Below, piece by piece: positions 45,802-58,471 of a DNA stretch of 64,000 nucleotides. The stretch covers positions 1 through 64,000 of the forward strand of contig JAMBUN010000052.1 in NCBI GenBank assembly GCA_030271035.1, in the 5' to 3' direction. The DNA comes from Microascus cirrosus. Taxonomy: Eukaryota; Ascomycota; Sordariomycetes; Microascales; Microascaceae. The notes beneath the pieces were generated by a model. That model searched no databases, was not told the origin of the DNA, and was given only the letters and a program-made list of their open reading frames with translations. The position numbers were made by a program, and so were the translations under genes. Each line of letters starts with the position of its first letter. Positions within the stretch are counted from its first letter, which is position 1.

Positions 45802-48800
45802 ATGACCAATCAAACCGACATCGCCATTGTTGGCCTTGCCTACCGAGCACCTGGTGTCGGGCGGAAGGGACTATGGGACTACCTCACTCAGGCCAAGTCC
45901 GCCTGGGGCAGAATGCCAGCATCCCGCTTCGACCAGGAGGCATTCTGCACCCCCGGCGAGGACAAGCCCGGCTGCTTCAAGGTCGAAGGGGCTAACTTCC
46001 TACCGGACGACGTCTACAGTTTCGACGCAGCTTTCTTCAACATGCGTGCCGAAGAAGCCCGCAACTCCGATCCCCAGCACAGGATGATGCTGGAGTGTGC
46101 CCTCGAAGCTGCCGAGGACGCTGGCCACAGTCTCCTTGACCTGGCTGGTAAGAACATTGGCGTCTACGTCGCTTGCGGCTCACAGGAGTACGCGCACCGC
46201 GTCGCGGAGGACCTGCACAAGACATCGGCTTTTACGGCGACGGGTATCGCCGGCTGCATGTTCGCGAACCGTCTGTCATACTTCTTCGACGTCCACGGGC
46301 CGAGCGTGGCTATTGAAGCGGCGTGTGCGAGCAGTTGCTATGCTACGCATCAGGCGTGCCAAGCGCTCCGTAACGGCGAGTGCAACGCCGCGTTCGTTGG
46401 GGCATCGGCGATATGCTTCAGTCCCAACCTATGGGTCACACTGGAGAAGATGGGGTAAGCTCGAACGGCCCCCGGCGCCCGACCGTAGACTAACCGTTGT
46501 GTACTAGGGCTCTATCGGCAGAGGGCAGGTGTTACTCGTATGACCAGAAGGCCGCGGGCTTCGGCCGTGGCGAAGGCGGTGCCTGCTTGTTGATCAAGAG
46601 GCTGGACGATGCCATCGACAATGGCGACCCAATTCACGCAGTGATCCGCGGGTCGGCCTGCAACCATTGCGGCCGGTCTGAAGGTATCACAATGCCCAGC
46701 CGGTCGGCCCAAGAGAAACTTCTCTGGAAAGTACACGCGGCGGCTGGCTTGAGCCCGTCGGAGACCCCTGTCATTGAGGTATTATCCGAACCTGTCTTAC
46801 TTTTTCGGGGTAATAGTTGTTAACTTTGTTCACCAGGGTCACGGAACTGCAACTCCAGCGGGGTAAATCAATCCCTAGACCTATTTAAAGTTGTATATGC
46901 TAACGAAGTAGTGACCCAATCGAGGCTGGAGCCTTCGCCTCCGTGGTTGCGAAAGAGCGAACGGCCTTGAACCCTCTGTACATCGGATCTATCAAGTCCA
47001 ACTTTGGGTAAGTGCTACAAGACGCCTGGAACCCAACTTAAAGGGTTCACTCTAACTTGTAATGTATAGGCACCTAGAGGGTGCCAGCGGAATTCTCGGA
47101 ATCGTCAAGGCTGTCCTGATGGTTAAGCACGGGATTATCCTGCCAACCGCTGGGTTTGAGAAATTCAACAGCAAGATCGAGGGCAAGGAGAAGCTCCGAG
47201 TAACGCAGATACCGATGGCTTGGCCACAGGGCGAGAAAAAGCGGGCCCTAGTAACGAACTTCGGTGAGTCGACCTTTCGAGGGAGTCTTGACCCAGTGAT
47301 ATACTAACGAACGAGACATAGGCTTCGGCGGTAGTAACTCTGCCGTCCTGCTAGAGCAGGCACCCCAACATGTCGCAAGCGGCGTCAAAAATACCAATAA
47401 TGCAAACGGTGTCCATGGTACGAACGGTATGAATGGAAGCAACGGAATCAATGGTATAGGCGGAGCCAACGGTGTCAGCGATTTCAACGGCACCAACGGC
47501 ATCGCCACGCCCAGTCGATCTGGCCACAGGCTATTCGTCCTATCTGCCAAGACAGAAAAGAGCCTCGTCTCCTACCTGTCTGATTTCGACGAGTATATAG
47601 CCGCGGCGCCGCAGTCTAGCGCCTTTTTCAAGGATCTTAGCTACACCCTCGGACAGCGGCGGACTCACCATCCCTACCGCGTGTCTGCTGTAGCGGACAC
47701 GGTTACTGACCTCCAGGCAAAGTTGGCAGCCGCTAAGCCCAAGAGAGCAAAGGCGCGGGATATTGCCTTCGTCTTTACCGGCCAAGGCGCCCAGTATGCC
47801 TCCCGTCCTTGCACTCCTAGCAAGCATATAAGCTAACTAGAGATTACAGGCACGCCCAGATGGCCTCCGGGCTCCGGCACTACCCCGCATTTTCCAATGC
47901 CATGGACCAATCCGAGAAGCATCTCCGTGCGCTCGGGGCTCAGTGGTCACTGGCAGAGGAGCTTGACAAGCCCACATCTGACTCACGTATCAATGACGCC
48001 GATATCAGCCAGCCGGCATGTACGGCCGTTCAGATTGCTCTTGTGGAACTTTTTAAGACCTGGGGTATCACACCCACCACGGTCACTGGCCATTCTAGCG
48101 GCGAGATTGCCGCCGCCTACGCCGCCGGACTGATCACATTCCAAGCAGCCATTGCTACCGCCTATTTCCGTGGCCAAGCCGCTGCTCGTTTGGCTAGCCT
48201 CCAAAGCCGGAAGGGAGCCATGTTGGCTGTCGGTGTCGGGTACGACGAAGCTTCCACTCTCATTGAGAAGCACGCAGACGGCTATGCGACAGTAGGAGCC
48301 ATAAATAGCCCACAGAGCGTGACTATCTCCGGAGACCAATCCGCCATCGAGAAGATCCACAAGGCGGCTGATGAACAGGGCTTGTTTGCCCGCAGGCTCA
48401 AGGTTGCGTTGGCGTATCACTCGCGTCATATGGAGGAGGTAGCGGACTACTACCTCGAATCCATTAAGCCCTTCTACAAGGACGAGCATATCTCCGCTAG
48501 TGAGGATGGCTCCCGCCCGGCATTTGTATCCTCAGTCGTCGGTCATGGAAAAAAAGTAACCACTGTCAACGCTTCGTACTGGGTTGAAAACCTTGTTCGA
48601 CCCGTCCGGTTTGCCGAGGCAATCCAGAGCATCTTCACTGCGCCTAGGGACAAAGAACGTTCCGGGACGAAGGTACCGAGCGTCGTTGTGGAAATAGGCC
48701 CTCACTCAGCTTTGAAGAGCCCGATTAAGCAGACGGTAGACCTCCTTCGTCAGCGTAATGACCGATCCTTGTCGTCGTCTGTCTCATTTGTCTATCTTCC

Positions 48801-51800
48801 CTCACTTGTCCGAGGTGAACCCGGCAATGAAGCGCTGCTCGCGCTCGCCTCGGGCCTTTTCGCCACGGGCGCGCCTATCCAGCTGGCAGGGGTCAATCTG
48901 ACCGATAAGCACAATGCCGAAGTTCTTACCGGGCTTCCAGCGTACGCATGGGACAAATCCTCAAGCTATGAGATTATGCCACGGTGCACTCGTGAGCTGC
49001 TCTTCCCCGGTGAGCCATACCACCCCCTTCTAGGAAGGCCGACGACATCCACTGGTGGTGGCGAGCGTCTGTACAGACAAGTCTTCACGCTCGATGAAAT
49101 CCCATGGATCCGAGACCATAATGTGTCCGGCACTGTTGTCTTCCCAATGACAGGATACCTGTCATGTGCCATCGAGGCTACCAGAAGAGCCATATCAAAC
49201 CCAGCTGCGGCATTTGTTATCCGGGACTTCCATGCCGTCCGGAGCCTCGAGATCGAGGAAGAGCAGAAGGTCGACCTAACAACAAAATTGAGGCCGGTGG
49301 CTACCGGGACGGGGTCCTTCTCCTCCACTTCCTGGGCGTTCGAGGTCATGACCTGGACAGAGATGACGGGGTGGGCAACTCACTGCTACGGCCGAATCGA
49401 GCCGGAGACTGCGGAGATGGCCATGGAGAGCCCAACTCTAAAAGAGGCTCTGCCGCTCATCCACGCCTCAGACGTAGAGGAACACGATATCGGCCAGGCG
49501 TATGCGACTACCGGGAAGAAAGGTACGCGGTACGGTCCGGCCTTCCGAAACACAGTCAAGTACCTCAAAGGCGAAGGCTTCACGGTGATTGACCAGAAGC
49601 TCCGGGACCTCGGGAATTCACCACCGGGCCAATACGGGTCACCTTACAGCGTTGACCCACCAACATTGGATGGCTTCCTCCAAGGTGGGGGGACATTCAA
49701 AGAGATCGACTGGACGCGGCTTGCTCTAATGCCCAACTACGTCAGTCGCCTACGGGTCTCTAATAACATCCCGGGTGGGCCAGATCAGCGGTTCTGTGTC
49801 GTCACGCGGCTGCTGGAATACGACTCCAAGGGCGGGCGGATGCTGATGAGCGTGGCTGCGTTTGTAAGAGGCCCTAACGGCTCACTCACACCGGTCGCTG
49901 AGTGGGAATCGGTGACATTCCGCTCCCTTGTGTCGGGAGACTACGAGGGTCCAGATGCGGCTCTCCCGGTGCACTGGTCTTTGGACCCCTTGGCCAGGAT
50001 TGATTTCCTCCCCTCTGAAGAGCTCTACAAGAAGTTCCCCGTGAAAAAATTGGACGATACTGCTATGTCGCATGCCTCCAAGATGCACAATGCCGCCTGC
50101 TACTACATGGGCCGAGCACTAAAGGAGACAGCCGGGGACGACCGGTCAAATTTACCTGATCACCTCTCACGCTTTGTCGGATGGGCGAGTCGAGTCGTCA
50201 CCCAAGAAAGTGTCGACGTCGACACTGAGCCGACAGCGCTTCTTGACGCTGTTCGAACTAGCGATGCCCAGGGAGAGCTGCTTTGTGCGATAGGAGACGT
50301 GCTCGTTCCGATTTTACGCGAAGAGGTTCAACCGCTCGAGGTGATGCTTAAGGACGGCCTGCTCACACGGCATTACGAGGCGGATGTGTCTAATGCACAA
50401 TTCAGCAAGCTTCTGGGTGATCTCGTCTACGATCTCTCCAATTTCGAACCCAACATGCGCATCCTAGAAATTGGTGCGGGGACCGCCGGCACGACACTGC
50501 ATGTGTTGAACGCTCTATCGCGAGAGAGGAAGGACGGAGTATTCCTCAACTACACCTTCACCGACATCTCATCCGGTTTCTTCGAGAACGCCCGCACAAA
50601 GCTCGCAGACTGGTCGCAGCGGATCACTTACGAAAAGCTGGACATCAGCCGAGACCCGGCGGAGCAGGGCTTTGCCTACCAGGAGTACGATCTCGTTATC
50701 GCGGCGAACGTTCTCCACGCGACGAAGAACATGGTGGAGACCATGACCCACGTGCGGAACCTCCTGAAGCCCAAGGGTAAGGTCGTCCTTCTGGAAGCCA
50801 ATCGTCACGCGACAGTCGGGCTACCCTTCGCGCTGCTCCCTGGGTGGTGGTATGCCGAGGACGACTACCGGAACCGCGAGGAGGGCCCGCTTCTCACCGC
50901 GGAGGCGTGGAACCGCCTTTTCTTGGACACTGGCTTCTCAGGCATTGATGTGCTCCTCCAGGACCGGCCCGGCTCTGCCGACCAGTTGCTCAGCGTGTTT
51001 TCTGCAACTAGAGTTGGGCGGCCTGACGATAGTCAACAAATAACCGTCTGCGGACCATTCATGGACGATGAAGAGGTGGAATATGCTCAAAACCTTGCCG
51101 ATTCTCTCCAGGATAATCTTGGTGCCTCGGCAGTGGTCAAGCCATTCGCCGAGGTAGATCCTGCAGACGACCCCTATTGCATTTTTATCGATTCTCCGCG
51201 CCACTGCCTACTGAGTGAGGGAGACGGCATTTCATCGGATACATTCGAGGCCGTGAGAAGCTTCATCCTGAATAACACCGGACTACTGTGGGTTGTCCCG
51301 GAGGGTGGGCCTCCCGAGGTGAACATCATCAAGGGCATGTTGCGGACGGTGCGTCTTGAATACGAACCGAAGCCGTTGCTCATGTTCGACGGTGTGCCAT
51401 TGAATTCCGAGGGAATCGCTGCCATCACGAAGCTTGGCAGAATTCTTAGGGACCCAGAGGTGGCCGCGGACGAAGACCACGACTACGTCTGGCACGACGG
51501 CCAGATCCACCAGCATCGTATGCGGGAGATGAAGGAAGTAAAGGAGCAATTTGCTGTGGAGCAGGGTGTTCCCATCCGAACTGTGCAGAACATCTGGGAG
51601 GGCCAGGGTGCTTTGGAGCTAACTATGGAAGCCGCAGGAAGTCCGGATTCCATTTACTTCCGCAGGACAGATGTGCTCCAGCAGCCGTTGGGTGATGATG
51701 AGATTCTTGTCCAAGTTGAGGTGGCAGGGCTCAGCCACCGTGACCTTAACACCATTTTCGGCACCCACCCCTGGACGCCTCCGGGCTTCGATGGGGTTGG

Positions 51801-53867
51801 GAAGGTCATTAGGACGGGCCCCGCCGTGGCTTACCTACAAGAGGGCGATACCGTCATGTTCCTTTCTCTCGAAAGAAGTGCCTTTGCCACCTACCGGAAG
51901 ATCCCGTTTTCGCATGCTGCCAGGGTCCCGGCCCGCCTCAGCACTACTGACGCTGCAAGCTTGCCTCTCGCCTACTCAATCGCAATCTCGGCGCTTATCC
52001 ATACCGCGCGACTCCGAAAGGGTGAAACTGTCCTTATTCACTCGGCAGCTGGCGCTGTAGGGCAGGCGTGTGTCGTCGTTGCACAGCATCTAGGAGCTCG
52101 AATCTTCGCCACGGCTGGCACGGAAGCGAAGAGAGAGTTCCTGCACGAGACGTTTGGTATTCCAAAGGACCAGATATTCTCAAGCCGCACTCCCCAGTTC
52201 AGGGACAGCGTCCTGTGTGCAACGGGTGGTAAGGGCGTCGATGTCATTGTGAATTCTCTTAATGGGGAGCTCCTTCAGGAAACCTGGGGCTTGGCAGCAA
52301 ACTTTGGCCGATTCGTGGACATTGGCGGGAAAGACGCCTCGCAGAACAGCAGCCTACCAATGAAGCCATTCGAACGGAATGTCACCTTCAGCACCCTCGA
52401 CATTCGCGAGCTCGCCAAGCATCGACCTCAAGAGTTAAATGAGGTATTCTTGGAGGTTGTGAACCTGCTTCAGCAAGGTGTCGTAGTACCCACTAAACCC
52501 GTCAAGGCCGTTGCCATCTCCCAATTCGCTGAGGGTCTGCGGACGCTCAGGTCCGGCGACCACGCAGGGAAGGTCGTCGTTACCTTGGACAAGGACGAGG
52601 AGGTTCTGGCCGAGAGCGCTCTGAGGCCTACGGAGGTGGAGCTGAAGGCTAATGCAACCTATCTGATTACCGGAGGAACACACGGAATTGGCCTCTCCTT
52701 AGCCTACTGGCTGATCCAGAACGGGGCCCGAAACATCATTGTTCTCGGCCGTAGCGGTGGGACCCGTCCTGAAGTCCAGGAACTCTTGAGAAAATACAAC
52801 GGGAGTGACGTGTGCGTGAGGGCACTTGCCTGCGACGTTGGCTCTCGCGAGGAGCTCGTCCAAGTGCTCGACTCGATCAAGGACATGCCTCCTGTTCGCG
52901 GAGTCATCCACAGCGCCCTTATCCTCAACGTAAGTCTACCCACTGGAGCAAGGATTCGACCCACCGAGCTAACCACCTTCCAACCAGGACAAACTCCTCC
53001 AAAATGCCACGCATGACGATTGGCAGCTCATCACGCGGCCTAGGATCAGGGGCGCCTGGAACCTCGATGAATTGCTGCCCAATCTTGATTTCTTCGTCGC
53101 GCTCTCATCATTCCTTGGTGACAGTGGCAACCCAGGGCAGTCTATCTATGCTGGTACAGCGGTGAGTCTCTTATAAGAGTTGTGTATCTATTAGAACCTT
53201 GCGACTTCCCGAGACTAACGCAACAAATCAGTCGTTTTACGACGCGTTCTCCAGGTACCGCAATTCCCGTGGCCAGAACACCATTTCCGTCGCCTTGCCT
53301 GTGGTCCTAGACGTTGGGTACGTAGCCGACCACGAGCTCGAGGAGAAACTTAAGGTAGTTCTCGGTGGCACCCTGAGAATAGACGACATCTACACCATCG
53401 TCAAGGCCGGCATTCTTGGTCAATCTTCCCCCTTCATCAACAACGGCAAGGTCATGGCCTTCAAACTCCACCTCCACGGACAACCTCTTCAGGAGATACC
53501 CTGGAAATACTTCCACCCGGTGCTCATCAAAGAACGCCTAAAGTCGGACCAGAGCAAAGACGACATCGCCGCAACGCGGGGCGTGGATCAGGCCACCTCG
53601 TGGACCGCGGCGGCTGACCCGCTCATGGGTCTTACGGACGCCCTCATCATCAAGGTCTCTGCTATGACCATGATCCCCCAGGATGAGATAGAGGCGGACG
53701 CGCCCCTTTCCGCCCACGGCCTGGATTCCCTTGTGTCGGTGGAGCTGCGTAACTGGATTCGTAGGGAGACCACAATCGAGCTCGCTCTAACGACAATCAC
53801 TCAAGCTGCGAGTCTGCGAGCACTAGCGACACATATCCTCACGCAACTTGGAAACTCTCGTCTCTAA
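45802..53867 (+). CDS. highly reducing polyketide synthase, KS-AT-DH-cMT-ER-KR-ACP
   Basis: Iterative type I PKS of 2533 residues. Nine exons (45802-46454, 46508-46778, 46837-46862, 46912-47007, 47070-47263, 47322-47793, 47850-52929, 52988-53161, 53232-53867) have consistent phases. KS: Cys175 in EAACASSCYA, GHGTATPAGDP, SNFGHLEGASG. AT: FVFTGQGAQ, then GHSSGE with Ser653. DH: His994 in HNVSGTVVFP and Asp in PPTLDGFLQGG. cMT: LEIGAGTAGTT near 1443, NVLHATKNM. ER: HSAAGAVGQA near 1968. KR: ITGGTHGIG and Tyr2318 in GQSIYAGTAS; the Asn usual four residues after Tyr is Ala. ACP: GLDSL with Ser2488. It ends 45 residues later with no thioesterase, reductase or condensation domain, so chain release must come from another protein. 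A Gly/Asn repeat linker separates KS from AT. A methylated, largely saturated chain is expected, with programming unknown. It is the central gene of the accessory cluster. Confidence 0.95.
47388..47505 (+). repeat. Asn-Gly repeat linker in the PKS
   Basis: A degenerate short-period repeat of AAC/AAT-GGN codons encodes NANGVHGTNGMNGSNGING-type sequence between the KS and AT parts. It is in frame, looks disordered, and is probably variable in length between strains. Confidence 0.75.
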
Positions 53868-54277
53868 GTCAGGCACGTGCTGGGGTTCCTTCTGGGCGCC
53901 TTCGATACCAGGGTGTTTATTGGTGTGGACTTTGGCTGACGCCGCATTGGACTACTTTACGTGGAGGAGTCAAGACTAGGAGAAGGAGTAGCTGAGCCGT
54001 GCGGGTTGGATTGATGTTCGACAGGGATCTCGTCAGCGTTTGGCCACGTCGAGATAGACGTTGTTTTTATCTCATAAATTTAGAAAGGAATTTTCAAGGC
54101 AAGGCAATTCCTTTTCTTTTTATTACCCATCATTGAGATTCCCGAAAGATATCCCTCCAAGTAACACATGTTCCAAGACTCCGATATCTGAGTCCCTGAA
54201 GTCACAAAATGTTGATAGTTGAGGGCCCCGCAGCGGTTCTTTCCACGCTAGCGAACATAGCTTGCAAGAACTTCGTT
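53868..54277. other. convergent interval between PKS and HET genes
   Basis: About 410 bp holding the 3' ends of two converging genes. A T-rich patch near 54110-54125 could serve 3' end formation. Nothing else is seen. Confidence 0.45.
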
Positions 54278-56784
54278 CTAGAGGAGGTACAAAGTCACCT
54301 TTTCCGACTCTGTGTCATGATGCCAGTCGTCCGCGAGATACTGCTCGATAAGTCCGATGCGTTGGTAAACATGTATATGACCACGAACATCTGCCGGTAA
54401 GTCCTTGTATGCCTCTGGAGAGGGCGCTGTGAGGGCCAATGCAACGTGATTCACGCCTGGCCGGGTGGCGACTCTAAATCCAATGACCTCCGTGCCGGCA
54501 GGGTAGTGGCCAGTGCCCATGTGGTCAAGGCTAAAGCGGCTCCTTGTCCCGGCCCTCTCAACGACGACATCGTTATCCTCAGTGCGGACCACCCTCAGCT
54601 TGAGGATCTCCCCCTTGACACACAACCAGCCGGCCCTCACCCTGCCGAAGGGGTCCGTCGTATCTAGCACACACCCACTCTTAGCGTCATCTACCGTAAC
54701 GGTAATTTTAGAATCTCTATAATTAGGGATCTTCCAAGAAATCCCGTGACGGATACTCGCCCAGCTCCAGCTTGGCGCGATATACTCCGCTTTGTCCGTG
54801 GCTTTGTTGGGCTCGTTGGCCATCCAGATGAGGCTGCGCTCTGCGTCACCCGTCCAGATACCGCACAGGTAGCGGCCCCTATTGTCGCCGCGCCATACGC
54901 TGGCCACGCCGGAGAGAGCCGGCAGGCGATCAGTCGGGTAAGTAATACGCCTAGCGGAGTATTGGACAACGAGTTGGCGCCAGGTCAGGAAATGGTCTGT
55001 AGGTTTCTCTAGGGATCTCCTTAATTAGGGGACACGTATGTTAGCTTCCGTATGTTTCCTTGGTACTGGTCTTATAAGCAGAAAACACCCGCGGGGTACA
55101 CGGCGAAGACGCACCCGTATGCTCCCCCGGCGAAGTCGCGGCCCAGAGGCCGCCCCAACCTGGCGATCTGTCGAGAGCGGCGTAACATGTCGCCCGTGAA
55201 TTTTGTCAGCCGGCCGCATTCACACTCAATCCCCTCTAGACAGTCGAAAATTATTTCACCCACGGTGAAATGCAGCATCCTGGTGGCCAGCAGCCTCTCC
55301 TGGAAGCACCACGCCCGTGTGAGGAGAGGGTAATCGCCGTACTTCTCGTCGCTGAGATCTTTCACGTCTAGATTCTGGGTGTTGCTCCGTTGCGCGTTAA
55401 AGACGGCATGGTCCCGCTTTCTTCTGCCGAAAAACCGGAAAGGGGTCCCATCGTATGATGTGCCGTTGATCTCGAGGTACGCATCCCGAGGGAACAAGCA
55501 TCCCCCGTTCCCGTCTACGGAGGATGTTGCCGCTAGGACGAGCTGGGCGCCCTGGTAGATGGAGGCCATTTTTGCCGATTCATTGACCCAGTCCTGTGCG
55601 TCGTCTTGAATGATGCAAAGGGAGTCGATCCAGAGATACTCGAAGCCAAGCCGTCGTGTTAAAAGGACGGCATCCTGGAAGGTTGGCCGGAGTTCGGTCC
55701 ATGGTATGTTGTATTTTCTCTGGGTCAGTGTTGACGTCGTTGTCGTCAGGTGGGCACTCTTTCCCCAGCAGTGTGACAGGGCGAGGTACCCGGGTGGAGG
55801 GGTGGTACTACCTAGCATCGTGAGATCCGTTTCGATAAGGCGAATGTCCGTGTTACTGTCGCCACCGACAGCAATGACTCTCTTCGGGAGAGGAGCGTTC
55901 AGTGATGCCGCTTGGCGACAAGCCTCATGGTTTTCCCGGCAGGCTTGTAGCCACTGAAGAACCAACGTAAAACAAGACTGAGTATTGGGGTCTCGGGGGA
56001 TATGGCGCGCTCTGCCTCCTAGAACAGGGAACCCTAAGTCCCACGGCTCGTCCTCACTCATCAGCGAGCCTATCGAGGGCCAGGGATTGGACTCGCCTGT
56101 GATACCGGCTTAGTACTGCAAGCTAGTCTCGTGTCTCGTTGCAAGTAGTAATGAAAGGGGTGGGGGGGGCATGGGGGTAAGCCAGTGAGGAGGGGAAGGA
56201 ATAATACCTCGTAGGGAGTACAGCTCGAAGTGGGCGATGTTTTCTACAATGTTTCCGATTGCCCTGCGCCCACCAACGGCCGGAAAAAAGAAGCCATCAT
56301 CATCAGAGCTCGTGTCATCGTCGTCCACATCCACACGGCAGATGCGGATCCTAAGTGCCACCTCACGTGTGAATAAGATAATGGCGGCCTGACTAGGATC
56401 TGTAAACGACACGTCCCCGCCGCCCATTCTGGTCACGACAGACTCGAGCATGCGGCACGTCTCACACCCGGCCTTTGCCGAACTTGCTATGTCCACGAGG
56501 TGCATTTCCACCTGGTGAGGAGGAAAGTCGGATCTGTCCCCATCCAGACGAGAGCGCGAAGCGTACAGGCCCTCGCTTACTGAGGTCCTTAGCATGGATT
56601 CAGTGTACTCGTTCAATTCCCTGGAGAAGCCAATATGCACGCCTTGTTCTAGCGCCATGAACTGCGCTGAGGCGCCGTCTAGATTCAGACATGACGCGCA
56701 GAAGATGGGATCCTTGCCGATTTCGAGGTGGTCGTTAGCCTTCGGCGCCGTAGGTGTTCGTAAATTAATAGAGATAGCGCTCAT
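54278..56784 (-). CDS. HET-domain protein (heterokaryon incompatibility family)
   Basis: Three exons (56208-56784, 55115-56096, 54278-55019) separated by introns of 111 and 95 bp give 766 residues. The HET domain begins around residue 290 with GYLALSHCWGK and continues through FQDAVLLTRRLGFEYLWIDSLCIIQDDAQDW, YPLLTRAWCFQERLLATRMLHF; these are its three signature blocks. After it come WRQLVVQYSARRITYPTDRLPALSGVAS and IAPSWSWAS, the usual distal motifs. The N-terminal part has CASCLNLD and AGCETCRMLE pairs, often seen in such proteins. HET proteins trigger cell death when unlike strains fuse, though most family members are uncharacterised. The acceptor at 55020 was chosen because it alone restores frame into the distal part. 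It sits between the PKS and tailoring-type genes, transcribed against them. Confidence 0.88.
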
Positions 56785-58471
56785 GGCTGGATTGGGTCGA
56801 GAGAAGAGCCGCGGTTGTGATTGCCCAAGGCCAAATCACCGAGAATGCAAGTTCAAAGCGAGTTGCGGGGGCGGAGTGGATTCCAGCCTGGCTTGCAGCC
56901 TAACTACTGATGCGTCGCTGCACGTGTAATCGACATGGCGAGAAATAGCAGCGCAGCCCAGAACGATTAATATTGCCCCGCTATAGATTACCCCGAGCAT
57001 TCAACTCGGGAGAACCCGCTGCCAGAGGTAAGCTCCCGCCCCTTACATAGGCCTCTGGGGGTCTTCTGACTATAAACGACTATTTCGCGTTGTCAAATGG
57101 ACAACATGGGGCTTTTTACCATTAGTCTGCCTTCGAGTAGACTGTATAGGGATGACGCTGGGTTTAGTCGTGTTCGTGAAGTAAACTCCCCCTCGGCTAA
57201 AATTCCTGCTCGGCTATACTTAGGCGTTGGTCTGCGAGTAGATGGAGAGTAGGACCGTTTTGAAGACCATATTCGAATAAAATCGCCTATAAGATGCGCA
57301 TCGTGGCCCGGGAAGTGATCACCATGTAAGGACGGCAGCCGGACTCCCGGAAATTACTCCGACGCGGCTCAGAGAATGACTTCATCGGCGACACTGCCAC
57401 CTAGAAATTGGTAATATTCCAAAATGGTGGTTGGCTGTTCGAATACCTTGGGATATTAATGGCTTCCGTTGTATTATTCGCGTAGGCTCCGTAATCTGGT
57501 GGGTATAGGCGTTCTTTATCAATAATTATAACACCCTCCAAAATAACGCCGCCAGTGTCACACATGCTTTGCGGCTCTACTCTATACATGATGCGTTTTA
57601 AGTGCTCTATAAGCGCTGGCGCTTGTTTTCAGTACCATCACTGTTTTGCGTTGGTGGGAGAGGCCACTCCAAGGTACCATGGCACCCTAAAATGCCTTGT
57701 GTAAATCGGCGATAGAAACCCCGGCAGGAGGGGCTGGCGGCCCACTTTTCTTGACCCAGGATCCAACCCGAAATCAGAACTCCCAAGAAGAGGAATGTTT
57801 CTTAACCGGATATAGCGGCAAATATAATAGCGCACGAAGAAGAAAACACCAGTGGTAGTACCGACATTGCGCTCGGTCGTACAGGTTCAGCTTCTTTAGC
57901 CAGAATCACTTGTCCGAGCCGCTTGCTCGGCATCGTGCTTACAATCCTGCCAGAAGAGCCGCAATGTAAACAGACCTTGCTCAATCCATTTATCACGCAG
58001 TGGCGCAGCCCTGAGATGACAAGGCTCGGTATGGTGGTTTTGCGGTTGCATTCTGCCGTCGGTGAGCTCGGTTCGTCCTGGCCAAGCCCATGTAGTCGTG
58101 TGGTCGTGTGGTTGTGTCCGAATGCCGTCGGAAGCATCTGCCGAAACTTTCGACCGTGCCTTCTTTCTGCACCATGCGGATTGGGCAATGCCGCCGTGGA
58201 TCCTTACCGACGCCGGCATGATCAGATGGTCAAAATTGGGCTTGCGACATGCCAAATGATAGAATATGGAACTACCAACACAGCCTCCTTGTTTTTCTTT
58301 GGTATACTCTATTTCTCTGGATGGAGACCCGACCCTATTGCTGAAACCGGGTTGACCTATTATAGCACTTCGTATACTGTCTCTAGCAGATTATTTATTA
58401 TTAGAGCTAGCCACAATTGGTTGCTAGAAGATCCGGACAAAACGTTCTAAGACATAAGACCTTGTTGCACC
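56785..58471. promoter_or_regulatory. divergent interval between HET and flavin-oxidase genes
   Basis: About 1.7 kb without a supported gene. A 175-codon plus frame at 57923-58450 and minus frames around 57802-58255 overlap each other and lack motifs. The segment around 57400-57620 is fairly AT-rich. The edges are presumably promoters of the two diverging genes. Confidence 0.45.

Noticed and set aside
45802..53867. Fused PKS-NRPS hybrid
   Set aside because: The C-A gene lies upstream, has its own start and stop, and is separated by 1.2 kb with a TATA box before the PKS start; the PKS ends at its ACP.
57923..58450. 175-codon plus-strand frame upstream of the flavin oxidase
   Set aside because: No motif, overlaps equally long minus frames, and ends in an AT-rich promoter-like tail.
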